The notes under the pieces: generated by a model
Seen by the model: the letters and a program-made list of their open reading frames with translations, nothing else
Database searches by the model: none
What the model was told of the DNA's origin: nothing
Assembly: GCF_021440195.1 (NCBI RefSeq)
Contig: NZ_JAJTSZ010000001.1
Location: 558,001-622,000, forward strand
From: Dyadobacter sp. CY356
GTDB lineage: Bacteria; Bacteroidota; Bacteroidia; Cytophagales; Spirosomataceae
Length of the DNA stretch: 64,000 bases
Reading direction: 5' to 3'
Program-made: the position numbers and the translations under genes
Shown here: in pieces, positions 42,145-50,010 of the stretch
Layout: each line of letters begins with the position of its first letter
How positions within the stretch are numbered: the stretch's first letter is position 1

Positions 42145-43144
42145 AAATTAAGGGAAGTTTGACCCTAAAAAATTCGGTAGTCGTCTCTATATCAATTTTT
42201 TTATCCAAAAGATGCAGGTAACGCTGGTTAATGTTATCAAGACCCAATGAGGTTGAACGTCCCGGATTTTTCTTCAATTGCATTTTATTTTCCACCACCA
42301 GCTTTCCATCCTGCGAGTACAGCACAATATCCAACGGATAATCCAGTGAGACGACATTATGTTTGATACAATTTTCAACCAGTAACTGCAATGTGAAGGG
42401 CGGAATCCAGGTGTTATAATGGCTGGCTTCAATCTTATATTCGATGCTGATACCTTCTTCAAATCTGGCTTTGAGAAGAAACATATAGGCGTCCAGTATT
42501 TCAATTTCTTCGCTTAAAGGAATCACATCCATTTTTCTGTTTTCCAGCGTAAACCGATAAAAATCAGAGAGTTTTAAAATAAAATCCACACTATTCTTGT
42601 CTTGAAGTTCCACCATGGATTTTAGTGTATTCAGGCTGTTGAACAAGAAATGCGGATTGATCTGCTGTTTAAGCAATTCATATTGCGCGCCCAGATTATC
42701 CGCTTTGGTCCGTTCCAGTTCTAAAATTACCTGCTGATTTTGATATGTTTGATAAAGCAGGTTTAAGAGCATATGAAAAGTCAGGTTGATCAGAATCCCC
42801 CGGACTTCCAGCATCAGCATCACCGGGCCAAACTCGGGGGAAGGTATCAGTAACTGCCAGGCAGAAACCAATAAAAACATAATCACACAACCAATGATGA
42901 TACTACGGGCCAGTAACGGATAGGAAAGACCGGTTGCGGCATTGAATTTTGAAAATTTTGGAAGTGAGTAGATATTGAAATACCAGACATATAATGTGAA
43001 CAAAGCGGTTACCAGCCCGTCAGCAAGTGTTGCGGGGATTTTAAAATGTTGTTCCGCAATCTTAGGTACCATCACCAATATGCCCAGTGAAAGTGAACTA
43101 AGCCAAATGATAACGGCAGAAACCTTGAAAGTTTTTTTCTTCAT
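42125..43144 (-). CDS. LytS-type sensor histidine kinase
   Basis: A 339-residue kinase with four membrane segments in the first 135 residues (for example VSAVIIWLSSLSLGILVMVP and LLARSIIIGCVIMFLLVSAW), a short coiled linker (QNQQVILELERTKADNLGAQ), the H-box INPHFLFNSLNTLKSMV and the ATPase motif FTLQLLVENCIKHN. It is paired with the overlapping LytTR gene and follows a small lipoprotein gene by 18 nt in the same direction. The sensor part has no known ligand-binding domain. Confidence 0.95.
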   Translation of the reverse strand: MKKKTFKVSAVIIWLSSLSLGILVMVPKIAEQHFKIPATLADGLVTALFTLYVWYFNIYSLPKFSKFNAATGLSYPLLARSIIIGCVIMFLLVSAWQLLIPSPEFGPVMLMLEVRGILINLTFHMLLNLLYQTYQNQQVILELERTKADNLGAQYELLKQQINPHFLFNSLNTLKSMVELQDKNSVDFILKLSDFYRFTLENRKMDVIPLSEEIEILDAYMFLLKARFEEGISIEYKIEASHYNTWIPPFTLQLLVENCIKHNVVSLDYPLDIVLYSQDGKLVVENKMQLKKNPGRSTSLGLDNINQRYLHLLDKKIDIETTTEFFRVKLPLIYEYINH

Positions 43145-43162
43145 GAAACGGGTTTTATAAAC

Positions 43163-43618
43163 TTAGGGGAAAACGGCGGCTTTCTGGTCAAAGATAAAAT
43201 TTATACGTGCCTGTTTATCTGCTCCAACTTTTTTCATAACATCGCTGCCATTATTTTTTGCTTCGTATACTACCCGTGTTCCATTTTCGTCGGCCAGTAC
43301 TTTTACGGTTTCGGTATACTTTACGGCTCCGTTTATGTTTCCCCCAAACCAGTAAGGATTTGGTTTAAGTTCAGAAGTTATCAAGGTGAAAACTTCTCCG
43401 GCATTGTGGCTTTTGTTTTCATTACGTGCCGCTTTCAGCACTAAATCATTACCGTATAGCGTTGATGTAGTGCCGTTTTTTTTATTGAATACCGAGGTAA
43501 TCGGATGCATATCAGGATTTTCCAAAATATACTCAGGCGCCAATATTGGTTTTGGGGAATTGTTGCATGCCGAAAAGATCAGGCAAGATATGACAAATGA
43601 CAGGGTCGTGATTTTCAT
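43163..43618 (-). CDS. P460-like lipoprotein lacking the haem motif
   Basis: A 151-residue lipoprotein (lipobox FSAC, C18). The segment GTTSTLYGNDLVLKAARNEN parallels GTMRMIYGNDIAVKAIKEDK in the cytochrome P460 domain of the neighbouring protein (44455-45414), and YTETVKVLADENG continues as a beta-rich half domain. There is no CXXCH motif, so it cannot bind haem in the usual way. It lies between the DUF1223 gene (12 nt) and the kinase gene (18 nt). It may be a decayed or non-haem paralogue that serves as a sensor for the two-component pair; this is inference. Confidence 0.6.
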   Translation of the reverse strand: MKITTLSFVISCLIFSACNNSPKPILAPEYILENPDMHPITSVFNKKNGTTSTLYGNDLVLKAARNENKSHNAGEVFTLITSELKPNPYWFGGNINGAVKYTETVKVLADENGTRVVYEAKNNGSDVMKKVGADKQARINFIFDQKAAVFP

Positions 43619-43630
43619 TGGAATATTGTT

Positions 43631-44428
43631 TTAAATAGTAAGTTTTAAATCGGGTTGATTAGCGGCCAGAATTTCTCCGGTATTCTTATTCTGTATAAAA
43701 CCGATAACTTCCCATGATTTTGCATCGAAACCCGCAGGAAGTAAAATTTCTGCACGACCGCTTCCTGCCGAATTGATTGCCTCACTTTTGATCTGGCGGA
43801 CAATCTGTACATGAGACAGAATCCGTCCTGCATTTTCACCACGTTTTACAGTCGTCTGTGCCAGTTTTTGTATTAAAGCCAGTTGCAGGTCACTATTAGC
43901 TCCGGCTCCTTTGGCCAAATATTGTAAAATGATTTTGTTCTGATTTAAAGTCGCTTCCAAAGAGAGGCTGGCGGCAACGGATTTGTTTAAGCTCGTTGAA
44001 ATTGCGTCATTTAAAGTAGCTTCCTGTGAACCGATAAACTCACGTTTCCCGTTCACGACGATCTGAGGTGTGTAGACCGATTCCGTTTTTAGCCAGCTTG
44101 CATATTGGTATTGTCTTTTGGTAAAATCATGATCGCTAAAAACATCCTTCCAGCCCTGGTGATTCCAGTAATCAACGTGAAAAGCAAGTATGTAAACCGG
44201 TTTTCCTGCACTTTCGTTTTCCAGTTTTGCAACCAGATCCTCAGCCGGCGGACAACTTGAACAGCCTTGCGATGTGAAAAGCTCAACCACAGCAAAGCCT
44301 TTGGTATTGGAAGGATCAGTGCTGACTGCTTTTATTTCAGATTTATTTTTGAATTGAATAAAGGAAGAGAATATAATGGCTGCAATGGCAAGGCCTGTGG
44401 CAACGAAGAATTTTACCGGCGTTTTCAT
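43631..44428 (-). CDS. DUF1223 thioredoxin-like protein
   Basis: A 265-residue exported or membrane-anchored protein (hydrophobic segment about 8-25). The thioredoxin-like core shows VVELFTSQGCSSCPPAEDLV with a CSSC motif, ILAFHVDYWNHQGWKDVFS and VYTPQIVVNGKREFIGSQE, all typical of DUF1223. The family is uncharacterised but often lies near c-type cytochrome genes, where a thiol reductase for haem attachment would make sense. It starts 26 nt after the haem/P460 gene and belongs to the same operon. Confidence 0.88.
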   Translation of the reverse strand: MKTPVKFFVATGLAIAAIIFSSFIQFKNKSEIKAVSTDPSNTKGFAVVELFTSQGCSSCPPAEDLVAKLENESAGKPVYILAFHVDYWNHQGWKDVFSDHDFTKRQYQYASWLKTESVYTPQIVVNGKREFIGSQEATLNDAISTSLNKSVAASLSLEATLNQNKIILQYLAKGAGANSDLQLALIQKLAQTTVKRGENAGRILSHVQIVRQIKSEAINSAGSGRAEILLPAGFDAKSWEVIGFIQNKNTGEILAANQPDLKLTI

Positions 44429-44454
44429 AATCTTTAATCTTAATGTTTGAATGA

Positions 44455-45414
44455 TTAATTTTTAGTAGGAATATCAAATACGAACCCATTTTCGGGAACC
44501 AGACGATGGCAATTGATGCAGGAAGTTGCGAAGGAAACGGTTTTCCCATACGGTTCCAGATTCAGTCCGCCAAACCGGGCAAATCCCCAGCCTTCGGTAT
44601 CCTTAAATTTCTTATCGTCCCTTATCATGATCTGCACATTATTGAAATTTCCAGGGCTGACATTTCCATCTTTGTCTTCGTGCTGGCTGTTCCAAACCAC
44701 TTTCACAATAATGGCTCCATTAGGCCATGGTTTGATTTTGTCTTCTTTTATTGCTTTCACAGCAATGTCGTTTCCATAGATCATCCGCATTGTCCCGTTA
44801 TCGAACCGACTGGTGGAACTGATCATCTTCCAGTTTTTATAATCGTCAAAGTACTTGATACCATTAACGGATTCAGGGAAATTATGTGATTTTAAAGGGT
44901 CACTTTCCGTGCGTGTTTCCGGCTTTTTGATTTTAGCAGTATCTCCGGTTTCATGGTTTTTTGCTGAAAGTTTGATCACATAGTTTTTCAAAATTGTCAG
45001 CTCTTCATTTGATACCTTCGCGCCAGTATGAATGGCTGTGTAAGCGGGCAGCGGCATTTTCTTTGCATCAATCATATTGACCATATACCACAATTTTACT
45101 TCCTGATCCGCTTTTGGAATACTATCCCATTCGGAGAAGTTAAATCGCTTTCTGGCTTCATTCACATCCGCAGCAACGAGGTGGGAAAACGGAGCGATTT
45201 TGTCATACCACAAAAGATTGGTTTCATTGGAATGACAATCATAACACGACCGTTTGAAGATATTCTTCACTTCTTCCGGACCTTTGAAATCTCCGGTTAC
45301 CGGCCCTTCTGATATTTCAGGACTTGTTGCCTGAAGGCCGATAAAACCGGCAAACAGAATGCCAAGCAAAACAACTGCCTTTCTTTTATAACTGTTTTGT
45401 TTTGAGATGTTCAT
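44455..45414 (-). CDS. Haem-binding domain plus cytochrome P460 domain protein
   Basis: A 319-residue exported protein (membrane or signal segment about 12-30). The N-terminal haem-binding domain has CYDCHSNETNLLWYDKIAPF (about 56-75), a c-type site. The C-terminal half is a cytochrome P460 domain: GTMRMIYGNDIAVKAIKEDK, WPNGAIIVKVVWN, ARFGGLNLEPYGK and the haem site CINCH near the end. P460 proteins oxidise hydroxylamine or NO-related compounds through a Lys-cross-linked haem; whether the cross-link forms here is not known. It heads the operon with DUF1223, the P460-like lipoprotein and a LytS/LytTR pair. Confidence 0.88.
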   Translation of the reverse strand: MNISKQNSYKRKAVVLLGILFAGFIGLQATSPEISEGPVTGDFKGPEEVKNIFKRSCYDCHSNETNLLWYDKIAPFSHLVAADVNEARKRFNFSEWDSIPKADQEVKLWYMVNMIDAKKMPLPAYTAIHTGAKVSNEELTILKNYVIKLSAKNHETGDTAKIKKPETRTESDPLKSHNFPESVNGIKYFDDYKNWKMISSTSRFDNGTMRMIYGNDIAVKAIKEDKIKPWPNGAIIVKVVWNSQHEDKDGNVSPGNFNNVQIMIRDDKKFKDTEGWGFARFGGLNLEPYGKTVSFATSCINCHRLVPENGFVFDIPTKN

Positions 45415-45738
45415 GTCTTTTTATTTTTTCTCCGAAGGTAAAATTTAGCATATAAATGGGGAATTTAAAAACGGCTCAAATAGGCCAATAAGCGGTTGAA
45501 GTGGACAGGTTGATACCCGGGATTTTGAAACAGTATAGATGCTGATTTCAATTTTATGAAAGGATATCCCGGGCAATCTATGTATCCTTAAAATGCCATT
45601 TATCTACGTTGTCTTACTCAGCTGTTACAATGACCAGCTCAATTTCAACTTAGTCCAATCCGGCTATTTTCTGATTTCCAAAAGAGAGGAGCGAAGCTAA
45701 TTTTGACATAATAATTAAAACCTAAAACGACAATAGAA
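45415..45738. other. Divergent intergenic region with CCCGGGAT inverted repeat
   Basis: This 324-nt gap separates the minus-strand haem operon from ohr. An inverted repeat, GATACCCGGGAT (45512-45523) and ATCCCGGGCAATC (45566-45578), spans 67 nt and could be an operator for either side. I find no clear promoter consensus, gene or RNA in it. Confidence 0.4.
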
Positions 45739-46170
45739 ATGGAAACGAACACAATTGATCAAATCGAAAAAGTAATCTATACCGGAAAAACACATACAAC
45801 CGGCGGCCGTGACGGTGCTTCTCAAAGTTCGGATAAGCGACTGGAAATCAAACTTTCCTCGTCTGGTACGTCTGGCAAAGGAACCAATCCTGAACAGCTT
45901 TTGGCGGCAGGCTGGTCTGCCTGTTTTCTTGGTGCAATGGGCCTGGCGGCTGGTAAATTAAAAATAACACTGCCAGTTGATACTGCAATCGATACTGAAA
46001 TTGATCTGGGAACTGGTCAGGGAGGTTATTTTCTTCAGGCCCGTTTAAATGTAAGCTTGCCGGGCGTTGATAAGGAATTAGCGCAAACCATTGTAGATGA
46101 AGCACATCAGACTTGTCCGTATTCAAAAGCTACACGAGGTAATATTGATGTGGTAATAAGCCTTGTTTAG
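45739..46170 (+). CDS. ohr: Organic hydroperoxide resistance protein Ohr
   Basis: A 143-residue thiol peroxidase of the Ohr/OsmC family. Reactive Cys62 lies in WSACFLGAM and the resolving Cys126 in HQTCPYSKATRGN; the N-terminal YTGKTHTTGGRDG is the usual Ohr opening. The enzyme reduces organic and fatty-acid hydroperoxides, with lipoylated proteins as reductant in known cases. No OhrR (MarR) gene is adjacent. The gene is monocistronic and ends at a bidirectional terminator. Confidence 0.95.
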   Translation: METNTIDQIEKVIYTGKTHTTGGRDGASQSSDKRLEIKLSSSGTSGKGTNPEQLLAAGWSACFLGAMGLAAGKLKITLPVDTAIDTEIDLGTGQGGYFLQARLNVSLPGVDKELAQTIVDEAHQTCPYSKATRGNIDVVISLV

Positions 46171-46224
46171 GTTTCGAAAGACAAAGATTTCTAAAAGATA
46201 TTTATAGTAATAAACGTAGCATTT

Positions 46225-46256
46225 GCGGCTATTCTTTCTGAGAATGGCCGCATTTT
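46225..46256. terminator. Bidirectional intrinsic terminator
   Basis: Stem GCGGCTATTCT / GAGAATGGCCGC with a small bulge and a following ATTTTT serves the convergent ohr and RluA-N genes. Confidence 0.75.
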
Positions 46257-46260
46257 TGAT

Positions 46261-47121
46261 CTATATTGGTTTTTCATCCATTTCAATTCCAGCCAGCATA
46301 TGTTCCAGAATAGGCTTACATTTTTCATGGCAGGCCGGATAAAAATGCCCGTGTTGCCAGTAATCAGATTTTGGAGATAATCCCCACCAGAATTCTGCCA
46401 TGGCAATAGGCTGCATGTTTTGCTGAAATGCATATTGGAGTAACTTCGGAGCTGCACATTCACCGGCTCCCGCTGGCGGATTTCTATACGACGCATCTTC
46501 AAATATATCGCATAGACTTTTCTCCTCACCATTCTGATTCAGGAAATTGTACTGGTCAAAAATCTCTTGTTGCAGGGATATCGAATGCGCTTTCCGGTTT
46601 GCTTTCAGGTATTCAACTTTTTCCTGGTTTTCGGATAGCTGATCTTCGAGAACCTTAATCTGATGATTGATAAGCGAAAGTTTTTCCATCCCTGCGTTCA
46701 GAAATCCTCCGTCTGCCATGCCGTCAAAAATGGGCGGGACAAATTTACTATGATGATTTCCACCAGCCAGTTTTCCGGAGAAAGCTGATAAATAGCCAAT
46801 TTCATCGTACTCAGTTTTTACTACCAAAACACCAAACATTTTCCCTACCACCGCACCTTCCTGATCAGCTTTTAATCCGAAATTATGATCCCATTCTTCC
46901 TGATTTTCCAGGTGCGATTGCAGTTTTTCAACAGCAAGCAGAGCAAGCGGATGTGGCTCGTAATCAAAAGGAAAGGTAAATTTGGCAGGTAAGTCATACA
47001 CAACCAGTGATTCATCTAAACGGCTGAAAATCGTATCTGCGAAAGAAAGAGGCTGTGTCAAAAGTTGATTGTAAAATTCGATATTATACCAGTGTATGGA
47101 AAAAGCATGCGAAATTAACAA
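46261..47121 (-). CDS. Stand-alone N-terminal domain of a Bacteroidota RluA-type pseudouridine synthase
   Basis: A 286-residue protein. FTFPFDYEPHPLALLAVEKL, HNFGL, a long coiled-coil middle (about 165-205) and PPAGAGECAAPKLLQYAF followed by AMAEFWWG and HGHFYPACHEKCKPILEHML match, as I recall them, the N-terminal 280 residues of the roughly 550-residue RluA-like enzymes of this phylum. The catalytic synthase domain that should follow is absent: the frame stops nine residues later and a terminator follows. It may be a truncation product or a free RNA-binding domain. No synthase domain lies nearby on either strand. Confidence 0.7.
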   Translation of the reverse strand: MLISHAFSIHWYNIEFYNQLLTQPLSFADTIFSRLDESLVVYDLPAKFTFPFDYEPHPLALLAVEKLQSHLENQEEWDHNFGLKADQEGAVVGKMFGVLVVKTEYDEIGYLSAFSGKLAGGNHHSKFVPPIFDGMADGGFLNAGMEKLSLINHQIKVLEDQLSENQEKVEYLKANRKAHSISLQQEIFDQYNFLNQNGEEKSLCDIFEDASYRNPPAGAGECAAPKLLQYAFQQNMQPIAMAEFWWGLSPKSDYWQHGHFYPACHEKCKPILEHMLAGIEMDEKPI

Positions 47122-47471
47122 TATTCAATAACTTTTGACCTGGGAAATAGCAAATGAATAAATGAAATTCTGTTTATGATCCGGGATGTAATTTTAGAAA
47201 CCTAATATTAATACCGTCACGATCAAATAAAGGATTGTCGCTACCGTTGAACTTTTCATGATATATTATTTAAATTTTTGACAAATACTGAATGGCAAAA
47301 CGTTTAAGCCTGATTTTGAAAGGAGAGATAAGTTTCTATTATCAGATACGGAAAACATTGATCCCGGGTTGCTTGCCTGCCTTTCCGATGGCGAAAAGTG
47401 ACCTGAATTTGTGAAATATGTAACTTTCTAAGTTTATTTTGTACCTTTTCAAAAAAATGTAAATCCGGGCA
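47122..47471. other. Divergent intergenic region with possible 21-aa ORF
   Basis: This 350-nt gap lies between the RluA-N gene (minus) and the 7TMR gene (plus). The only candidate gene is a minus-strand 21-codon hydrophobic ORF (47194-47259), listed separately. I see no RNA, repeat or clear promoter. Confidence 0.4.
47194..47259 (-). CDS. Possible small hydrophobic peptide (21 aa)
   Basis: A minus-strand ATG opens MKSSTVATILYLIVTVLILGF then stop. The sequence is a nearly pure transmembrane helix after a short polar start, as in known small membrane proteins. There is no clear ribosome site, so it is a weak call. Confidence 0.25.
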   Translation of the reverse strand: MKSSTVATILYLIVTVLILGF

Positions 47472-49271
47472 TTGAATAAGATTTTTGTTTTCCTGATCAT
47501 TTTAATTTTGCCGGTTGCTTCGTTTGCACAACCTGTTTACACTCTGACGGATAGCTCCATTGCTACCATTAATCAGTACGCCGTCCTTCCCGATCGCGGT
47601 TATACTTTTGAAAAAATATTATCTGACACCGCCCTGAATTTTGTTGATCATCATTCAATAGGGAAAGAAAAGGCCACTTATTACTGGTTGAAAATCCGCA
47701 TTAAAAATCCTTCCTTCTACGCCGATTCCTATAACATTTCACTCAATCTATACCAGAATAACGTTTTATATTATTTTAATGAAAATACCCAGAAGTGGGT
47801 AGCGTATCAAAATGGCATCTTAACTCCGTATAGTGGTAAGCGTAACCTTAATGAGTTAGCCTGTATTTTACAGGGGCGAACTGAAAACATAATATATATC
47901 AAGGTTTTTGCAGGCATATTGCGCGATTTGAATCAGTCATTTCAGCCAGTAGTTAAAATTGAAAAATCTGATCATACCTATAAAAAGGAGCAGATTATCT
48001 GGCTTTCCTGGATTACATCCCTGACAGTATTATTCCTGTTTTTTCTGAATAATTTATATATCTACATCAGTATCCGGGATAAGACTGTCCTGTACTATCT
48101 CATTGCTCAGTTGGGTGGAATGTTTTACATCACCGCTTACAAGAGGTTTTATTATATCCTTCTGCCAAATACAGTTTTTACTTCTGCTGTCACCCCGCAA
48201 GGTACTCTTCATTCCTTTGATCTGTCGAGGCTATTGATGCATGGTGGAATACTATTAGTCATGTACGGTATTGTGCGATTGACACAATCTTTTCTCAACA
48301 CAAAGAAAAAGCTGCCGGTAATGGATCTCGCGCTCCGGATTGGGTTAAATGTTTATGTTTCAGTAACGATTGTGCTTGTGTTTTTCAATATTTTTGTGGT
48401 CTATCTGGAAGATTATACTTTACTGTATCACAATATTCTTGCTTTGTTACTGATTGCAATACTGCTTTGCACCTGCGTAATTGGTTACCTTCGGAAGTTA
48501 CCAGCCGCCGCTCCGTTTTTAGTGGCTAACTTTCTGCCTTTCGTTTTTATGCTTTGTACCACTATTTATCACGTTTTTATCACTTATAACGACACAAGTG
48601 CTTCATTGATGCCGGATTTTTCTATCATCTCGCAGGCACTTGTATTTTCGATTGCTTTGGTAACACGTACAAAGTCCATTCAGAAAGAACTTAAAGTAAA
48701 AGAAATGGAAGCGAGGCAGCTTGAATTTGATCTGAAGGAAATTGGGTTACGGCAAAGGCTGATCGAACTGGAAAATCAAAAAATTAATGCCGATATCATC
48801 AATGAAAAAATCAGAAATGAATTACTGGAAGAACGTCTGGAAATTAATCAGCGGGAACTGGCATCGACGACGCTTTATATGGTCCAGAAAAACGAGCTGC
48901 TTGCCAGTCTGAAAACACAGATACAGGAGCTGAATAAATTATACCCGGACAGCAAACATCAGGGACTGAAAAGCATCGAATCAATTCTTCAAAGCAATCT
49001 GTATCTCGACGGCGACTGGAAAAAATTCAAGTTGCATTTTGAGCAGGTCCATCCTCATTTTTTTGAAAATCTGCTTGCGAAATATCCTTCTCTTACTAAA
49101 AATGAAATACGGCTGTATGCGTATTTTCATATCAATCTTTCCACCAAAGAAATAGCGGCATTACTGAATATTGATCCTGCCAGCGTACGCCGTGCAAAGA
49201 CCAGGTTATACAAAAAAATGTCGATCGTTGAGGAGAATGATTTGCAGGACGACAACCACTCAAATAAATAG
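47472..49271 (+). CDS. 7TMR-DISM sensor with coiled coil and LuxR-like HTH
   Basis: A 599-residue membrane regulator. Signal peptide (1-19, ending SFAQ), an extracytoplasmic 7TMR-DISM type domain (about 20-165, with ATYYWLKIRIKNPS and NISLNLYQNNVLYYF), seven membrane helices (about 172-395), a cytoplasmic coiled coil (about 400-480) and a C-terminal LuxR-like helix-turn-helix (about 540-590; SLTKNEIRLYAYFHINLSTK, IAALLNIDPASVRRAKTRLY). Unlike most 7TMR-DISM proteins it has no kinase or cyclase output but ends in a DNA-binding-like domain. It starts at TTG (47472); no in-frame ATG fits the signal peptide. Confidence 0.85.
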   Translation: MNKIFVFLIILILPVASFAQPVYTLTDSSIATINQYAVLPDRGYTFEKILSDTALNFVDHHSIGKEKATYYWLKIRIKNPSFYADSYNISLNLYQNNVLYYFNENTQKWVAYQNGILTPYSGKRNLNELACILQGRTENIIYIKVFAGILRDLNQSFQPVVKIEKSDHTYKKEQIIWLSWITSLTVLFLFFLNNLYIYISIRDKTVLYYLIAQLGGMFYITAYKRFYYILLPNTVFTSAVTPQGTLHSFDLSRLLMHGGILLVMYGIVRLTQSFLNTKKKLPVMDLALRIGLNVYVSVTIVLVFFNIFVVYLEDYTLLYHNILALLLIAILLCTCVIGYLRKLPAAAPFLVANFLPFVFMLCTTIYHVFITYNDTSASLMPDFSIISQALVFSIALVTRTKSIQKELKVKEMEARQLEFDLKEIGLRQRLIELENQKINADIINEKIRNELLEERLEINQRELASTTLYMVQKNELLASLKTQIQELNKLYPDSKHQGLKSIESILQSNLYLDGDWKKFKLHFEQVHPHFFENLLAKYPSLTKNEIRLYAYFHINLSTKEIAALLNIDPASVRRAKTRLYKKMSIVEENDLQDDNHSNK

Positions 49272-49297
49272 CAGTCATCTATCTTAAATTCTGTTCA

Positions 49298-49331
49298 TAC
49301 CCATTTTTTACCCGGAAATGGGTATTTTTTT
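49298..49331 (+). terminator. Intrinsic terminator after 7TMR gene
   Basis: Stem TACCCATTT / AAATGGGTA followed by a run of seven T. Confidence 0.85.
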
Positions 49332-49554
49332 GCAGTTGTACACACTTTGTCTACACCCGATTTTTGGTTACAGACCATTTTGTACATTGTTTTGCTTAGA
49401 AATTAATTTAACCCTCCCCCACCAGTAAAGATGTGTTTAATGATGGCAAAATTTTTGCCTGAAATTAAATTTCACCTTGCTGCCTGTGATCCGAAAATAA
49501 TCAGAGGCAGCAATAAAGTAACAACTAACCCAGCACTTTTTATTGTTAAAACGT

Positions 49555-49734
49555 ATGAGCACAACCCCTGGAAGAGGTAATGAAAAATGTAAATCCCTAA
49601 GAAAAACACTTTCTGAAACGATCGGATTGATAGTCGTTTTGTATTGCGTTTATTTATTCGGAAGTCTTGTGATTGGCGGATATATTAATGACCAGGCTCT
49701 GGCCAAAGTGTTATTGAATTTCTGGCCGGAATGA
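49555..49734 (+). CDS. Small membrane protein (59 aa)
   Basis: MSTTPGRGNEKCKSLRKTLS followed by one transmembrane helix (about 22-43, GLIVVLYCVYLFGSLVIGGY) and a short tail ending NFWPE. I do not recognise the family. The ATG at 49555 is preferred to a TTG at 49543. It stands alone with a terminator-like hairpin 100 nt downstream. Moderately likely to be a real gene because of the clean membrane topology. Confidence 0.5.
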   Translation: MSTTPGRGNEKCKSLRKTLSETIGLIVVLYCVYLFGSLVIGGYINDQALAKVLLNFWPE

Positions 49735-49833
49735 GGAACAACCGTAAACCTGAATCATGAAAAAATGTATAATCTGAATTCCTGTAACCTGGATGATAGG
49801 TTACCGGAGCTTGCATGATTAAAGTCAATTCGA

Positions 49834-49870
49834 GCAGAGACTATTTGTAATGAATAGTCTTTGCTTTTTT
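49834..49870 (+). terminator. Intrinsic terminator
   Basis: Stem GCAGAGACTATT / AATAGTCTTTGC followed by T6, downstream of the 59-aa membrane protein gene. Confidence 0.8.
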
Positions 49871-50010
49871 AATGGGGGACTGATAATTAGGATGAAAATG
49901 ATTGTCTTACAAACGATTTTTGCCATGTGCGTATATTTAGCTGCTGAAAAATCCTTATTTTGCAGTTCAGAATAATTTACCTCACATCCTATTACCAGGT
50001 ATTAACCCTT

